Shown here one piece after another: positions 45,696 through 57,900 of a stretch of 64,000 nt of DNA. The DNA is from Telmatactis stephensoni (taxonomy: Eukaryota; Cnidaria; Anthozoa; Actiniaria; Isophelliidae), in NCBI GenBank assembly GCA_029948255.1, contig JALIZF010001938.1, positions 1,175,501-1,239,500 of the forward strand. Reading direction: 5' to 3'. The notes under the pieces were generated by a model that was not told the origin of the DNA, did not search any database, and was given only the letters and a program-made list of their open reading frames with translations. The position numbers were made by a program, and so were the translations under genes. The number at the start of each line of letters is the position of its first letter. Positions within the stretch are counted from its first letter, which is position 1.

Positions 45696-46310
45696 TATAT
45701 TTCAATTAAGGGTGTTTTGCAGCTGTGTGACCTTCGTTGTGACGAACCTTTCAGATCCCAAAAATGTACTCAGCTAATACCATTATAAAGCGAGGTGGCC
45801 ACATTGGCAGGTCAGTTGCTAGTGGCAACTATCAGGCTCGTATGCGTGAAATCCCCAAACTTTAATTACTCAATCGATGATTTCGTATGCCAACATTGGT
45901 TTGTATATGGCGAGACGAAATTCGTGAATCGTTTGTTCCTTTGCTAATACCAAAACCTCTTTCTTGAATGAATAACCGCAACAAAGTCATAATATGGTTT
46001 ATTTCACTTTTTATTGAAAAAAGCTACATTTGTTATATGTGCTTTTTGCTTAAAGAACACGAGTTAAATATTCCTTGCTATGATTTAAAAAGGTGATTTA
46101 CCTACAGAATTAGAATTCGGAAGCGTTACTTGTTTCAATTGGATAAAAACAAAATGTCGACCAATCGAAACGTTGTGATACCAGCATGACACAGTCACAT
46201 GAAGACTGTTTTACTGCAGTGATATATGGAGCTGGGTAACCTAGGAAACTTACAATGCTAAATACCTCTACTATATGACAACCAAACCAAGGGGTGTAGT
46301 GGTATATATG

Positions 46311-46408
46311 GAGGCCAACCAGCTCGGTTAGCGGGATAACTCTTTATTCCTTTTTCCCTGGGGAGTGCAAAACAAAAGAGTTATCCCACTAACCGGACTG
46401 GCTCGCCT
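46311..46408. repeat. Hairpin
   Basis: GAGGCCAACCAGCTCGGTTA, then GCGGGATAACTCTTT, is mirrored by AAAGAGTTATCCCACTAACC and GGACTGGCTCGCC. Confidence 0.8.
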
Positions 46409-46424
46409 TCGTACAGACAGGTCC

Positions 46425-46765
46425 CTTAGGGTGCGTTTGCATGAGCATTTCGTGACGGGAAGAGTTTGGCATCAGTGATATTAAGGTGAGACGTTTACAA
46501 GGAACTAAGACAAGAATTCATTTACGTTTACATGAGTCTTTTCTACCAGGGACGACACGAACGTCTTTTCATCCCGCGGGATGAGTTCATCACGGGACGG
46601 GTTTCACATGATTTTCGGGTGAGACGTTTACATGGAGACCAGGACAAGAATTCATTTACGTTTACATGAGTCTTTTCTACCCAGGACGACAGGAAGGTCT
46701 TTGCGTCCAGGACTGAAATTCGTACCGTGATGAACTCAGCCCGAGAAAAAATTAACGCACCCTAA
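46425..46765. mobile_element. TIR element with GGGTGCGTT ends
   Basis: TTAGGGTGCGTTTGCATGAG at the left and TTAACGCACCCTAA at the right are inverted. Internally, ATTCATTTACGTTTACATGA plus GTCTTTTCTACC occurs twice about 130 bp apart. Harbinger-like ends are possible. Confidence 0.55.
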
Positions 46766-46819
46766 TGCCTTAGTAATACATTTTGAAGTGTTAACATGGA
46801 AAAGTAACATACCTTATAC

Positions 46820-47290
46820 AGAGCTTAAGCTTCACATAAACGGGAAACGGCAGAGACGACCACGTGACTTCCTTTTTTCGCGCATGGCGAGGCGCGTTTT
46901 GCACGTAAATGTGAGAGTAACTTCTAGCGTTTACGTCCAACTTGAATCAATAGAGAGATTAAGCATCACGTACACGGGAAACGGCAGAGAGGATCACGTG
47001 ACCTACGAATTTCGCACCTGACGTTGCGCGTTTGGTACTCAAACGAAAGAGCGACTTTTCACGTTTACGGCAAACGTAAAATGACCCATCCTCGCGTTGG
47101 AACAGCAACGCCAGACGCGAAAAAAGCAGGTCACGTGATCCTCTTTGCCGTTTGCCGTTTCTCGTGTACGTGATGCTTATTCTCTCTAATGCGTCAAAAC
47201 GGCAACGCCAGACGCAAAGGAACGAGGTCATGCGATCCACTTTGCCGTCTGCCGTTTCCCGGTTACGTTTACGTGAAGCTTAAGCTCTCT
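46820..47290. repeat. Nested double foldback element
   Basis: Outer arms carry AGAGCTTAAGCTTCACATAA and the inverse ending at 47290. Inner arms (about 46952-47002 and 47129-47187) carry AGAGAGATTAAGCATCACGT, CACGGGAAACGGCAGAG and the inverse. Outer and inner arms are diverged copies of one sequence. Confidence 0.75.
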
Positions 47291-47852
47291 CCTCACAAAA
47301 ACTTTTCCTTGTTATAAGCTTTTTAAAGATATGAATATGTAGCCATACTGAAACCTTGTCCTTAAAACCACGCCACTAGGCAAAGCATGTAAATTTAGTA
47401 TATGTAAATAAACCGTATATGTAAATTTAGAGTAAGTAAATAAACCGATTAAGATAGTAACTTTTATCATTAACAACTAAAGTTGATCTTGTTTTTTCTA
47501 TAGTCGTTTTGTTCTATATTGCAATCCAAGATCGAAGTGCATTATGGGTAATAGTTTATTGGGTAACGAGCTGTAAAAATACTGACCTTCTCTCTTCTCT
47601 TAGACTGAACATCAGTAGAGGTTTTCCAAAACTTCCCTGTGTATTATAGGTGTGAAAGATAACAGAAAATGTAAATCCATAATGCATTTCTTGGAATCCC
47701 GGCAATATGCAACGACAGTCAACCAGTCAATCATGACTTTACTCAAGATGTTAAAATACTGTTTTATCACTATCGAAACTACACTGACATCAACTGCATG
47801 TCAAGTAAGACTTAAACATATAAGATAACATATACGTTGAATACACAGATGA

Positions 47853-48230
47853 GGGGGGCCTAGGGGGGTTACAAATACCGCAATCCCGCACGAAAAAATG
47901 GTCAATCCCGCATGAACAATTCGAAAATTCGGCCCACCACACGAAAAATTCGAAATACCACTCTCACGGGACCTCACGCGCAGAAACATGAATCACAGAA
48001 ACATGAAATTTTCTATCGAGCGCCAGAAGCAAAATCCCGCATCTCGCAGGCCTCAAACATACCGCATTACCGCAATTTCAAATCGTTTTTCCCGTAATAC
48101 CGCAGCTCAGAAAAGAAAATACCGCATACCGTAGGGTTTGAGAATCCCGCAATACCACAATTTTTTGTTGTAAAACACCGCAATACCGCACAAAGAAATG
48201 GTCAATCCCGCAAACCCCTAGGACCCTCTC
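47853..48230. mobile_element. hAT-type MITE with AATACCGCA/AATCCCGCA-iterated core
   Basis: Imperfect ends (GGGGGGCCTAGGGG and CCCCTAGGACCCTC) are flanked by the 8-bp duplication ACAGATGA (47845-47852 and 48231-48238). The interior is dominated by TACCGCAATCCCGCA-type units, and GAAATGGTCAATCCCGCA (or AAAAATGG...) occurs near both ends. Confidence 0.8.
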
Positions 48231-48767
48231 ACAGATGAGTGATGGTACATCTAAGTAACTGTTTAGCTTCTACGTTCAATAATTTGAACAAAGATTATCC
48301 AATCAGTTCTATCCATTATGATTTCGTTTGATAACTTTAAAATGATAACCACACTTGCTAACAGGTAAACACACTTGGTGACACATTTTCAATCTCTAAT
48401 ATTTACAACTATGTACAGTTTGCTTTAAGAAATTAACCGAACATCTAGGAGATCTGAAATATTATCATAATGGTGCCCTACTTGGTGCTCTATCGTCAAA
48501 AATAATGTTTGTGCTTTATAGAGAGCCTGTGGTCAACATTAACACACTTAAGTATTGCAAACAATTCATTTAAAACCTTACGCATTTTAGTGATTACGGT
48601 ACCCTACGAGCAAAGGATTCCTTTTGCCTTCTCCCAAAGAGAAAAGGAAGTCTCTGCTTGCATGGCAGTGCACACATTGTATCCATGAAACAAGTGCTGG
48701 TTATTCAAAACTAAAGATTACACAATAAAACATTGATTAGACCCGGTTGAATGTTATTCATTACCTT

Positions 48768-48773
48768 TTTATT
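48768..48773 (-). terminator. Polyadenylation signal of the Dispatched-like gene
   Basis: AATAAA on the minus strand about 200 nt after the stop codon at 48974-48976. Confidence 0.45.
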
Positions 48774-48973
48774 TCATGGATACAATGCATTCGCCCTATA
48801 ATTATTATTATCATTAACTAATTTGTGGTTCTAGACAATATTCATATCCCACCAATAAGGTGATTGGAATTTCTGTGAAACTTGATACAAATTGGAAGTT
48901 CTAGTTCTTCAAAGTCTATGGAGAAGGTATGGACATTTTCTAGAACCACATCATTTGCAGGGCCTGGGTGAAG

Positions 48974-51900
48974 TTATATCTTAAACAATGGATTCCCATC
49001 AGGTCCTGGAATAGGTGTACCTTTAAGGCTGACTATGTACAAACACAGGGCAGCCATACCAGTAAACAAAACCAAGCCTATCACAGCCTTTGCCCTAGAC
49101 TTGAGGGTTCGACAGAATCTGGCTGGGGCCATGATGGTTAGGAACATCATACAGAATATTAAAGTATAAACTATTGATACAGCTGTATTGATGGCAAGAA
49201 TTTGCCCAAACTTAGCAAACAGTTGTATAGTGGTCAAGCAAAGAGGAATGGATGCAGCAACTGTTGTGATTGCTGAACTTAGTATTGATGAACCAATGTG
49301 GGATATTGCTGCTGATGTCCTCCAACCACGAATATCCTGTCAATAAATATTTGTGCAGTCACTATTTTTGCCTGAAATGTTTTCTTTAATATTGGGGCAA
49401 TAAGTCAGTAATATATAAAATATGAGTGAGAGACCTTTATGGGCATTTAAAATGGTGATCCTCCAAGTGAGCCATTTTATGCCCATAAAGGTTGGATGTG
49501 AATATTTTATATTACTTATTATCAAATATTTGAGATATAACGCGCGCGCTGATTGGCTAGCTACCATGTTTATATCAGAGGACAGAGACATGGCTCGCTC
49601 AAAAAACGTCGAAAATATTTTATAAAAGCAATATAAAACGATTGCTTATGTCTCTGTTCTGTGAAATAAACACTCTGGAAGATGTAGAGCACTCGAAAAG
49701 CAAGAGAAACACTCAGCTACGCCTCGTGTTCCTAAACTTGCTTTTCACTTGCTCTACATCTTCCATCGTGTTTATATCACAGAACAGAGACATGCGCGCG
49801 CGTTTTATATTGCTTAATCAAACGTCTAGTTTAGTTAGGTCATGTTTTACTAAAATTTTCAAGGAAAAGGTGATTTTAACCGAGAAAATCCGAGTTAAAG
49901 TTGCATGCAAATCAGCACAAATCTTTTGCTGATTTAAAAACTCCTTCATGGTTATGATTTTCTATTGTGTTTTCTCATGAATTATGAATGAGTTTGATAA
50001 TGATATTTTAGATTTATATTTATTTATATTTTTTTCAAATTCATGGTGTATGTATGTTTGGTCTGTCAAGATAAGAAATAAATAATAAAAGGATTTGATT
50101 ACTAATTAAAAGTAGATTATCTACATGTAACAGGACATCCATCCTTACCCATGGTATACCTTCTTTTCCCACCCCTCCAACCTCCACTCCTTTCCATATC
50201 CATGATACATAATTACATACCTTGTTTCTGTTCAAATGGCTGGGAATATAACGCCCTGATATGATATATCCATCGACAAGGTGAACACAGTAATCAACTG
50301 AAGTACCCACTAATATAGACAGTGAGATAGCTTCAACTGCTCCAAGATGCCAGCCAACAAGATAAAAGATTCCCACCACAAAACATAGAACACCTGTGAA
50401 ATACATGTTACATGACATGAAGCATGGGCTAAAAGATGTGAGTTTTTGCTGGGATTTAGTGGCTAACAATATAAGATATATGAACATGCAATATTATAAA
50501 ATTAGACAACAGGCAGGTGACTCTAGTGATTTCCATACAGTCTCTAACCAGTTTGAATTAGGATTGGTTCAAATGGAGAAAGGAAAATTAATATACATCC
50601 ATGGAATGAGCTTTTATCAGGTATTTTTAAATTCGTAAAACAGAAAAAGAATTGCCATAGCTGGAAGGAGCACGTTAAAATTAGCAAGACAGTAAAGTTT
50701 GAAGGAATTAAATCCAAAACTCGCGAGAATATGAATGTTTGAAAAGTGTGAATTTGTAAGAAAACCTTTGCTGGTAGGCATCTCTTGCCTACCAGCGAAT
50801 GTTTTCATAGGCTCGATTTCCAGCCGCGAAGGGTTCCGGTTAAAAATCCTCACCCGTAATCGCGATTACGGGTGAGGATTTTTAACCGGAACCCTTCGCG
50901 GCTGGAAATCGAGCCTAATGTTTTCATACAAAATTTCGATTTCGGAAAATTCATATCTTCGTGTATTTGAAAGTTACTTCATTCAAACTTCACAGTTTTA
51001 CTAATTTTGACGTGCTCTTTCCAGCTATGGTAATTATATTTCTGTACTGTGACTTTTGAAATTACATGATAAAAGCTCATTGAAACAGATACCCTTTAGG
51101 TAAGAGGAAAGTGTTTTCTCAGGATGATACAAGGGTAAATACAGAAATAACTACAGCTGATTCCCAATCAAGCATAGGAACTAGGTACTAGTTTCTATAA
51201 AGAAATCATTTAATGGAACATGAAGGAAACCCAATACCACGAGAAAGCTCATCAAAATATATGAGATTAACAATTTTTATTGTATTTGATTCAGGCTATT
51301 TGCACACCAGTAGTCTATTAAATACTAGATCTTTGTGCCAATGATTCACTCGTGATAAGGGCCGGATACCCTCAGCATCTTGACTTCTTATTGAGTGAAG
51401 AATGTCTAACACACACCTCATGTTTCCAGTTCTCAGTCCCTCTCATTTGCAAATTCCTGATGTTGACAAAACAGCCTGCATTTTTAGACTCATGGTGGGC
51501 ACCAGTAATTAACAAAACCACAAGGGAATGTATGGTCTGGAAGGACAACTCCATACATTGTTTTGTATTTCACATAATATACTTGATCAATAGTTTGATT
51601 GGGAATTCTACTGCACATAAATAGATATGTATATCATTATCCATCTGCTTGGTAAAAGTAACCAACTTACCTAGCCTCCTCCGCAGGCAACCTTTTGGGC
51701 TTCCTGTGCGAAATTTTCTCGCCTGGCGTCCAGGCCACTATGCGTCTTTAACACAGGAGGCCCAGCGAAAAAGCAATAGTTGCCTGCAGAGGATCCGGAG
51801 GCTACAACTTACCCAATATTGTTAAGATGACAATGAGGGACAGCAGCATGTGACCAGTAAAAATGATAACAGCAAACATACACAAAAGCAAGGAGAATAC

Positions 51901-54900
51901 AATGCCATATATTGCACCATTAACTGCAATAATCTCCATGAACATGTGAACCCAGCTGTCAGATGTGTGGAAAGCAGTCTTGAGTGCTGGAACACCTTCA
52001 ACCTGCTTCTTGAGAAAAGAGTCCCATTTATAGTACCATTTCAGCCTCTCTCTTGATGGAAGGCCTTTGTTGATTGCCTAAACAAATAAAAAGAACTACA
52101 CATGAATGCAAATAATGGTAAAACAACATCATCATTATGGAGCATATTGTTTTTCTATCCATACAATACTCCATCAAATATACATGTAGCTTATGACAAG
52201 TACAGTATGCAGTACACACACACAATAATTGTACAATGCTGCCCTATTCCTCCTTATTGAATCTAAATAGAAGATATAATAGGGAGTACCCATGGGATGA
52301 AAACCGAGCATATTACAGGGAGTATCTATGGAATCTAAAAAGAAGATATTATAGGGAGTACCCAATGGGTCTAGATAGAGGATATTACAGAGAGTACCCA
52401 GGGAATGTACATAGAGGATATTACAGTACCCAGGGGATGTACATAGAGGATATTACAGTACCCAGGGGATGTACATAGAGGATATTACAGTACCCAGGGG
52501 ATGTACACAGAGGATATTACAGTACCCAGGGGATGTACATAGAGGATATTACAGTACCCAGGGGATGTACATAGAGGATATTACAGTACCCAGGGGATGT
52601 ACATAGAGGATATTACAGTACCCATGGGATGTACATAGAGGATATTACAGTACCCAGGGGATGTACACAGAGGATATTACAGTACCCAGGGGATGTACAA
52701 TAGAGGATATTACAGTACCCAGGGGATGTACAATAGAGGATATTACAGGGAGTACCCATGGGATGTATATAGAGGATATTACAGGGAGTACCCATGGGAT
52801 GTACATAGAGGATCTTACAGGGAGTACCCAGGGGATGTGCATAGAGGATCTTACAGGGAGTACCCATGGGATGTACATAGAGGATATTACAGGGAGTACC
52901 CATGGGATATACATAGAGGATCTTACAGGGAATACCCATGGGATGTACATAGAGGATATTGCAGGGAGTACCCATGGAATGTACATAGAGGATATTACAG
53001 GGAGTACCCATGGGATGTACGTAGAGGATATTACAGGGAGTACCCATGGGATATACATAGAGGATCTTACAGGGAGTACCCATGGAATGTACATAGAGGA
53101 TATTACAGGGAGTACCCATGGGATGTACGTAGAGGATATTACAGGGAGTACCCATGGGATATACATAGAGGATCTTACAGGGAGTACCCATGGCCATGGG
53201 ATGTACATAGAGGATATTACAGAGAGTACCCATGGGATGTACATAGAGGATCTTAAAGGGAGTACCCATGGAATGTACATAGAGGATCTTACAGGGAGTA
53301 CCCATGGAATGTACATAGAGGATATTACAGGGAGTACCCATGGGATGTACGTAGAGGATATTACAGTACCCAGGGGATGTACATAGAGGATATAACCAAT
53401 GAATGGTCTTTTAACATTGACAGGAAAATGGTCAACGGTGCCATCTTCTTAGATTTGAAGAAAGCTTTTGACACCGTTGACCATAGTATCCTCATTTCCA
53501 AATTAAGTCTCTATGGTTTTGACAGCTTTACTGTCAATTGGTTTAAATCTTATCTGAGTGACCGGACACAGCAATGCTTTGTAAATGGAGTTCTATCTGA
53601 TTTCTCGCCAATTTCCTATGGTGTCCCCCAGGGCACAATACTAGGACCAACACTATTTCTCTTATATATAAATGATTTGCCAAATTGCATTGATTTTAGT
53701 AAAGTTAAGCTTTATGCCGACGACACAAGCTTAAACTTTTCTGATACTGAAACATTAAGTTTAAATACACAAATGAAGGCTGACCTGCAAAGTATTATGA
53801 GATGGCTCCTTGCCAATAAATTAACATTGAACATACTCAAGTCAGAATTCATGTTAATTGGAAGTTACCAGCGCCTTTCTACTCTAGAAACTGATAATTT
53901 CTCTTTAAACGTAGAAGGTGCTAGCCTCAAGAGAACTACTCAAACAAAATACCTTGGGGTGCAAATTGATGAGAATCTATCTTGGGGCACTCATATAGAG
54001 TATATTAAAAAGAAAATATCTTGCGGTCTGGCAACAATTAAAAAAGTTAATTAAGCCCTACCTCCCACAGGACAGTTTAGTGAACATCTACAATTCAATA
54101 ATTGAACCCTACTTCAATTATTGTTGTCTTGTGTGGGATAGTATTAGCAATACGCTCGCGGACAAATTGCAAAAGCTTCAAAATCGTGCCGCGCGCATTA
54201 TAACTAGTGCACCTTATGACTGTGTACCCACAAAACATGTCTTCCATTCATTAAATTGGAAGACATTAAAAAATAAAAGACTTGAACAAAAAGCAATTAT
54301 GGCATTTAAAATAGTGAATAAATTAGCACCTTCCTACTTGATTGAACTTTTTGAAAACAACCCAGGCACAGAGGTTTATAACCTGCGTCGTTCTTCAGTC
54401 GATCTCAAATTACCACGAGTAAGGACTGAAGCATATAAAAAGAGTTTCAAATACTCAGCTGTTGAACTGTGGAACTCTCTACCAGAGTCAATCAAGAAAG
54501 AAGACTCTTTAAGATCATTTAAAAGGAAAATTAAGAAATACAATTTTTCCAAGGTATAACTAAGTGATCTCTGCCCAGGGTACAATTTTTCAATTTTTCA
54601 TAACTAATATTATAATATTACATTTCTTGTAAACACATGTAATGAATTATCTTGCCACGCGCACATTTTATATATTATAAATACTTTTAATCGATTATCA
54701 TATAATAGATTAGCTTTAAGATAGATAATTAACTATATGACGACCTCTAGGTAGACCAGATTTTACAACAACTAACTTGTAAAATTTGATAGAGCATTCG
54801 TTTTGAAATAAAGTTATTATTATTATTATATTATTATTACAGTACCCAGGGAATGTACATAGAGGATATTACAGGGAGAACCCAGGGGATGTACATAGAG

Positions 54901-57900
54901 GATATTACAGGGAGAACCCAGGGGATGTACATAGAGGATATTACAGTACCCCGGGGATGTACAATAGAGGATATTACAGTACCCAGGGGATGTACATAGA
55001 GGATATTACAGTACCCAGGGGATGTACATAGAGGATATTACAGTACCCAGGGGATGTACATAGAGGATATTACAGTACCCAGGGGATGTACATAGAGGAT
55101 ATTACAGTACCCAGGGGATGTACATAGAGGATATTACAGTACCCAGGGGATGTACATAGAGGATATTACAGTACCCAGGGGATGTACATAGAGGATATTA
55201 CAGTACCCAGGGGATGTACATAGAGGATATTACAGTACCCAGGGGATGTACATAGAGGATATTACAGTACCCATGGGATGTACATAGAGGATATTACAGT
55301 ACCCAGGGGATGTACATAGAGGATATTACAGTACCCAGGGGATGTACAATAGAGGATATTACAGTACCCAGGGGATGTACATAGAGGATATTACAGTACC
55401 CAGGGGATGTACATAGAGGATATTACAGTACCCAGGGGATGTACACAGAGGATATTACAGTACCCAGGGGATGTACATAGAGGATATTACAGTACCCAGG
55501 GGATGTACATAGAGGATATTACAGTACCCAGGGGATGTACAATAGAGGATATTACAGTACCCAGGGGATGTACATAGAGGATATTACAGTACCCAGGGGA
55601 TGTACATAGAGGATATTACAGTACCCAGGGGATGTACATAGAGGATATTACAGTACCCAGGGGATGTACACAGAGGATATTACAGTACCCAGGGGATGTA
55701 CATAGAGGATATTACAGTACCCAGGGGATGTACATAGAGGATATTACAGTACCCAGGGGATGTACAATAGAGGATATTACAGTACCCAGGGGATGTACAT
55801 AGAGGATATTACAGTACCCAGGGGATGTACATAGAGGATATTACAGGACCCAGGGGATATACATAGAGGATATTACAGTACCCAGGGGATGTACATAGAG
55901 GATATTACAGTACCCATGGGATGTACATAGAGGATATTACAGTACCCAGGGGATGTACACAGAGGATATTACAGTACCCAGGGGATGTACATAGAGGATA
56001 TTACAGTACCCAGGGGATGTACAATAGAGGATATTACAGTACCCAGGGGATGTACACAGAGGATATTACAGTACCCAGGGGATGTACAATAGAGGATATT
56101 ACAGGGAGTACCCATGGGATGTATATAGAGGATATTACAGGGAGTACCCATGGGATGTACATAGAGGATCTTACAGGGAGTACCCAGGGGATGTGCATAG
56201 AGGATCTTACAGGGAGTACCCATGGGATGTACATAGAGGATATTACAGGGAGTACCCATGGGATATACATAGAGGATCTTACAGGGAGTACCCATGGAAT
56301 GTACATAGAGGATATTACAGGGAGTACCCATGGGATGTACGTAGAGGATATTACAGGGAGTACCCATGGGATATACATAGAGGATCTTACAGGGAGTACC
56401 CATGGGATATACATAGAGGATATTACAGGGAGTACCCATGGGATATACATAGAGGATCTTACAGGGAGTACCCATGGGATGTACATAGAGGATATTGCAG
56501 GGAGTACCCATGGGATATACATAGAGGATATTACAGGGAGTACCCATGGGATATACATAGAGGATCTTACAGGGAATACCCATGGGATGTACATAGAGGA
56601 TATTGCAGGGAGTACCCATGGAATGTACATAGAGGATATTACAGGGAGTACCCATGGGATATACATAGAGGATATTACAGGGAGTACCCATGGAATGTAC
56701 ATAGAGGATCTTACAGGGAGTACCCATGGGATGTACGTAGAGGATATTACAGGGAGTACCCATGGGATATACATAGAGGATCTTACAGGGAATACCCATG
56801 GGATATACATAGAGGATCTTAAAGGGAGTACCCATGGTATGTATATAGAGGATATTACAGGGAGTACCCATGGGATGTATATAGAGGATATTACAGTGAG
56901 TACCCATGGTATGTATATAGAGGATATTACAGGGAGTACCCATGGGATATACATAGAGGATCTTACAGGGAGTACCCATGGGATATACATAGAGGATCTT
57001 ACAGGGAGTACCCATGGCCATGGGATGTACATAGAGGATCTTACAGTGAGTACCCATGGTATGTATATAGAGGATATTACAGTGAGTACCCATGGTATGT
57101 ATATAGAGGATATTACAGGGAGTACCCATGGGATATACATAGAGGATCTTACAGGGAGTACCCATGGGATATACATAGAGGATCTTACAGGGAGTACCCA
57201 TGGGATGTACATAGAGGATATTACAGTGAGTACCCATGGTATGTATATAGAGGATATTACAGAGAGTACCCAGGCATGGGATGTACATAGAGGATCTTAA
57301 AGTGAGTACCCAGGGGATGTGCATAGAGGATCTTACAGGGAGTACCCATGGGATGTACATAGAGGATATTACAGTGAGTACCCATGGTATGTATATAGAG
57401 GATATTACAGGGAGTACCCAGGAGATGTACATAGAGGATATTACAGGGAGTACCAGTCGATCTAAATAGAGGATATTATAGGGAGTACCCATGGGATGTA
57501 GAAAAGGTTTATCATAATCAATGAAATGTGTTTGAATGCCTTCAGGTACTTACGCTTTCAAAGTTCATAACAAGCCATTTTAATTTTACTATTGATGTGT
57601 TGTGATACTTTGATGGCTTGACTGTCTTATAGTACATCTTGGCATCAGATCTTCCATTTAGATGGGTGTGGCTCTTTATGCCATGACATTCTTGGAACGA
57701 CTGATATTTAGTCTGTATTTCATCAAACAGCCATTGAGGGAAACAGTCTGCACCATCTTTACGAACCAGCTCCTTGTTGTTAGTGAAAGCTTTACATATA
57801 CGGCACATGTTTTTGATAAACACTGAATGATGGTCATGATAGAGTTCAGTGAATTTGGGGTCCATAACAACAGTACCCTAAAATGACAAGATTCAAATAT

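Larger units (their letters stand above)
45700..48760. other. Repeat-filled intergenic stretch
   Basis: Contains the hairpins and elements at 46311-46408, 46425-46765, 46820-47290 and 47853-48230. No gene was recognised; open frames across the repeats are not supported. Confidence 0.5.

Noticed and set aside
52613..57492. Open frames of 187 to 507 codons with 12-residue repeats on both strands
   Set aside because: They follow the 36-bp satellite period, are open in several frames and on both strands at once, and break in 32-bp blocks. No promoter or independent coding signal.
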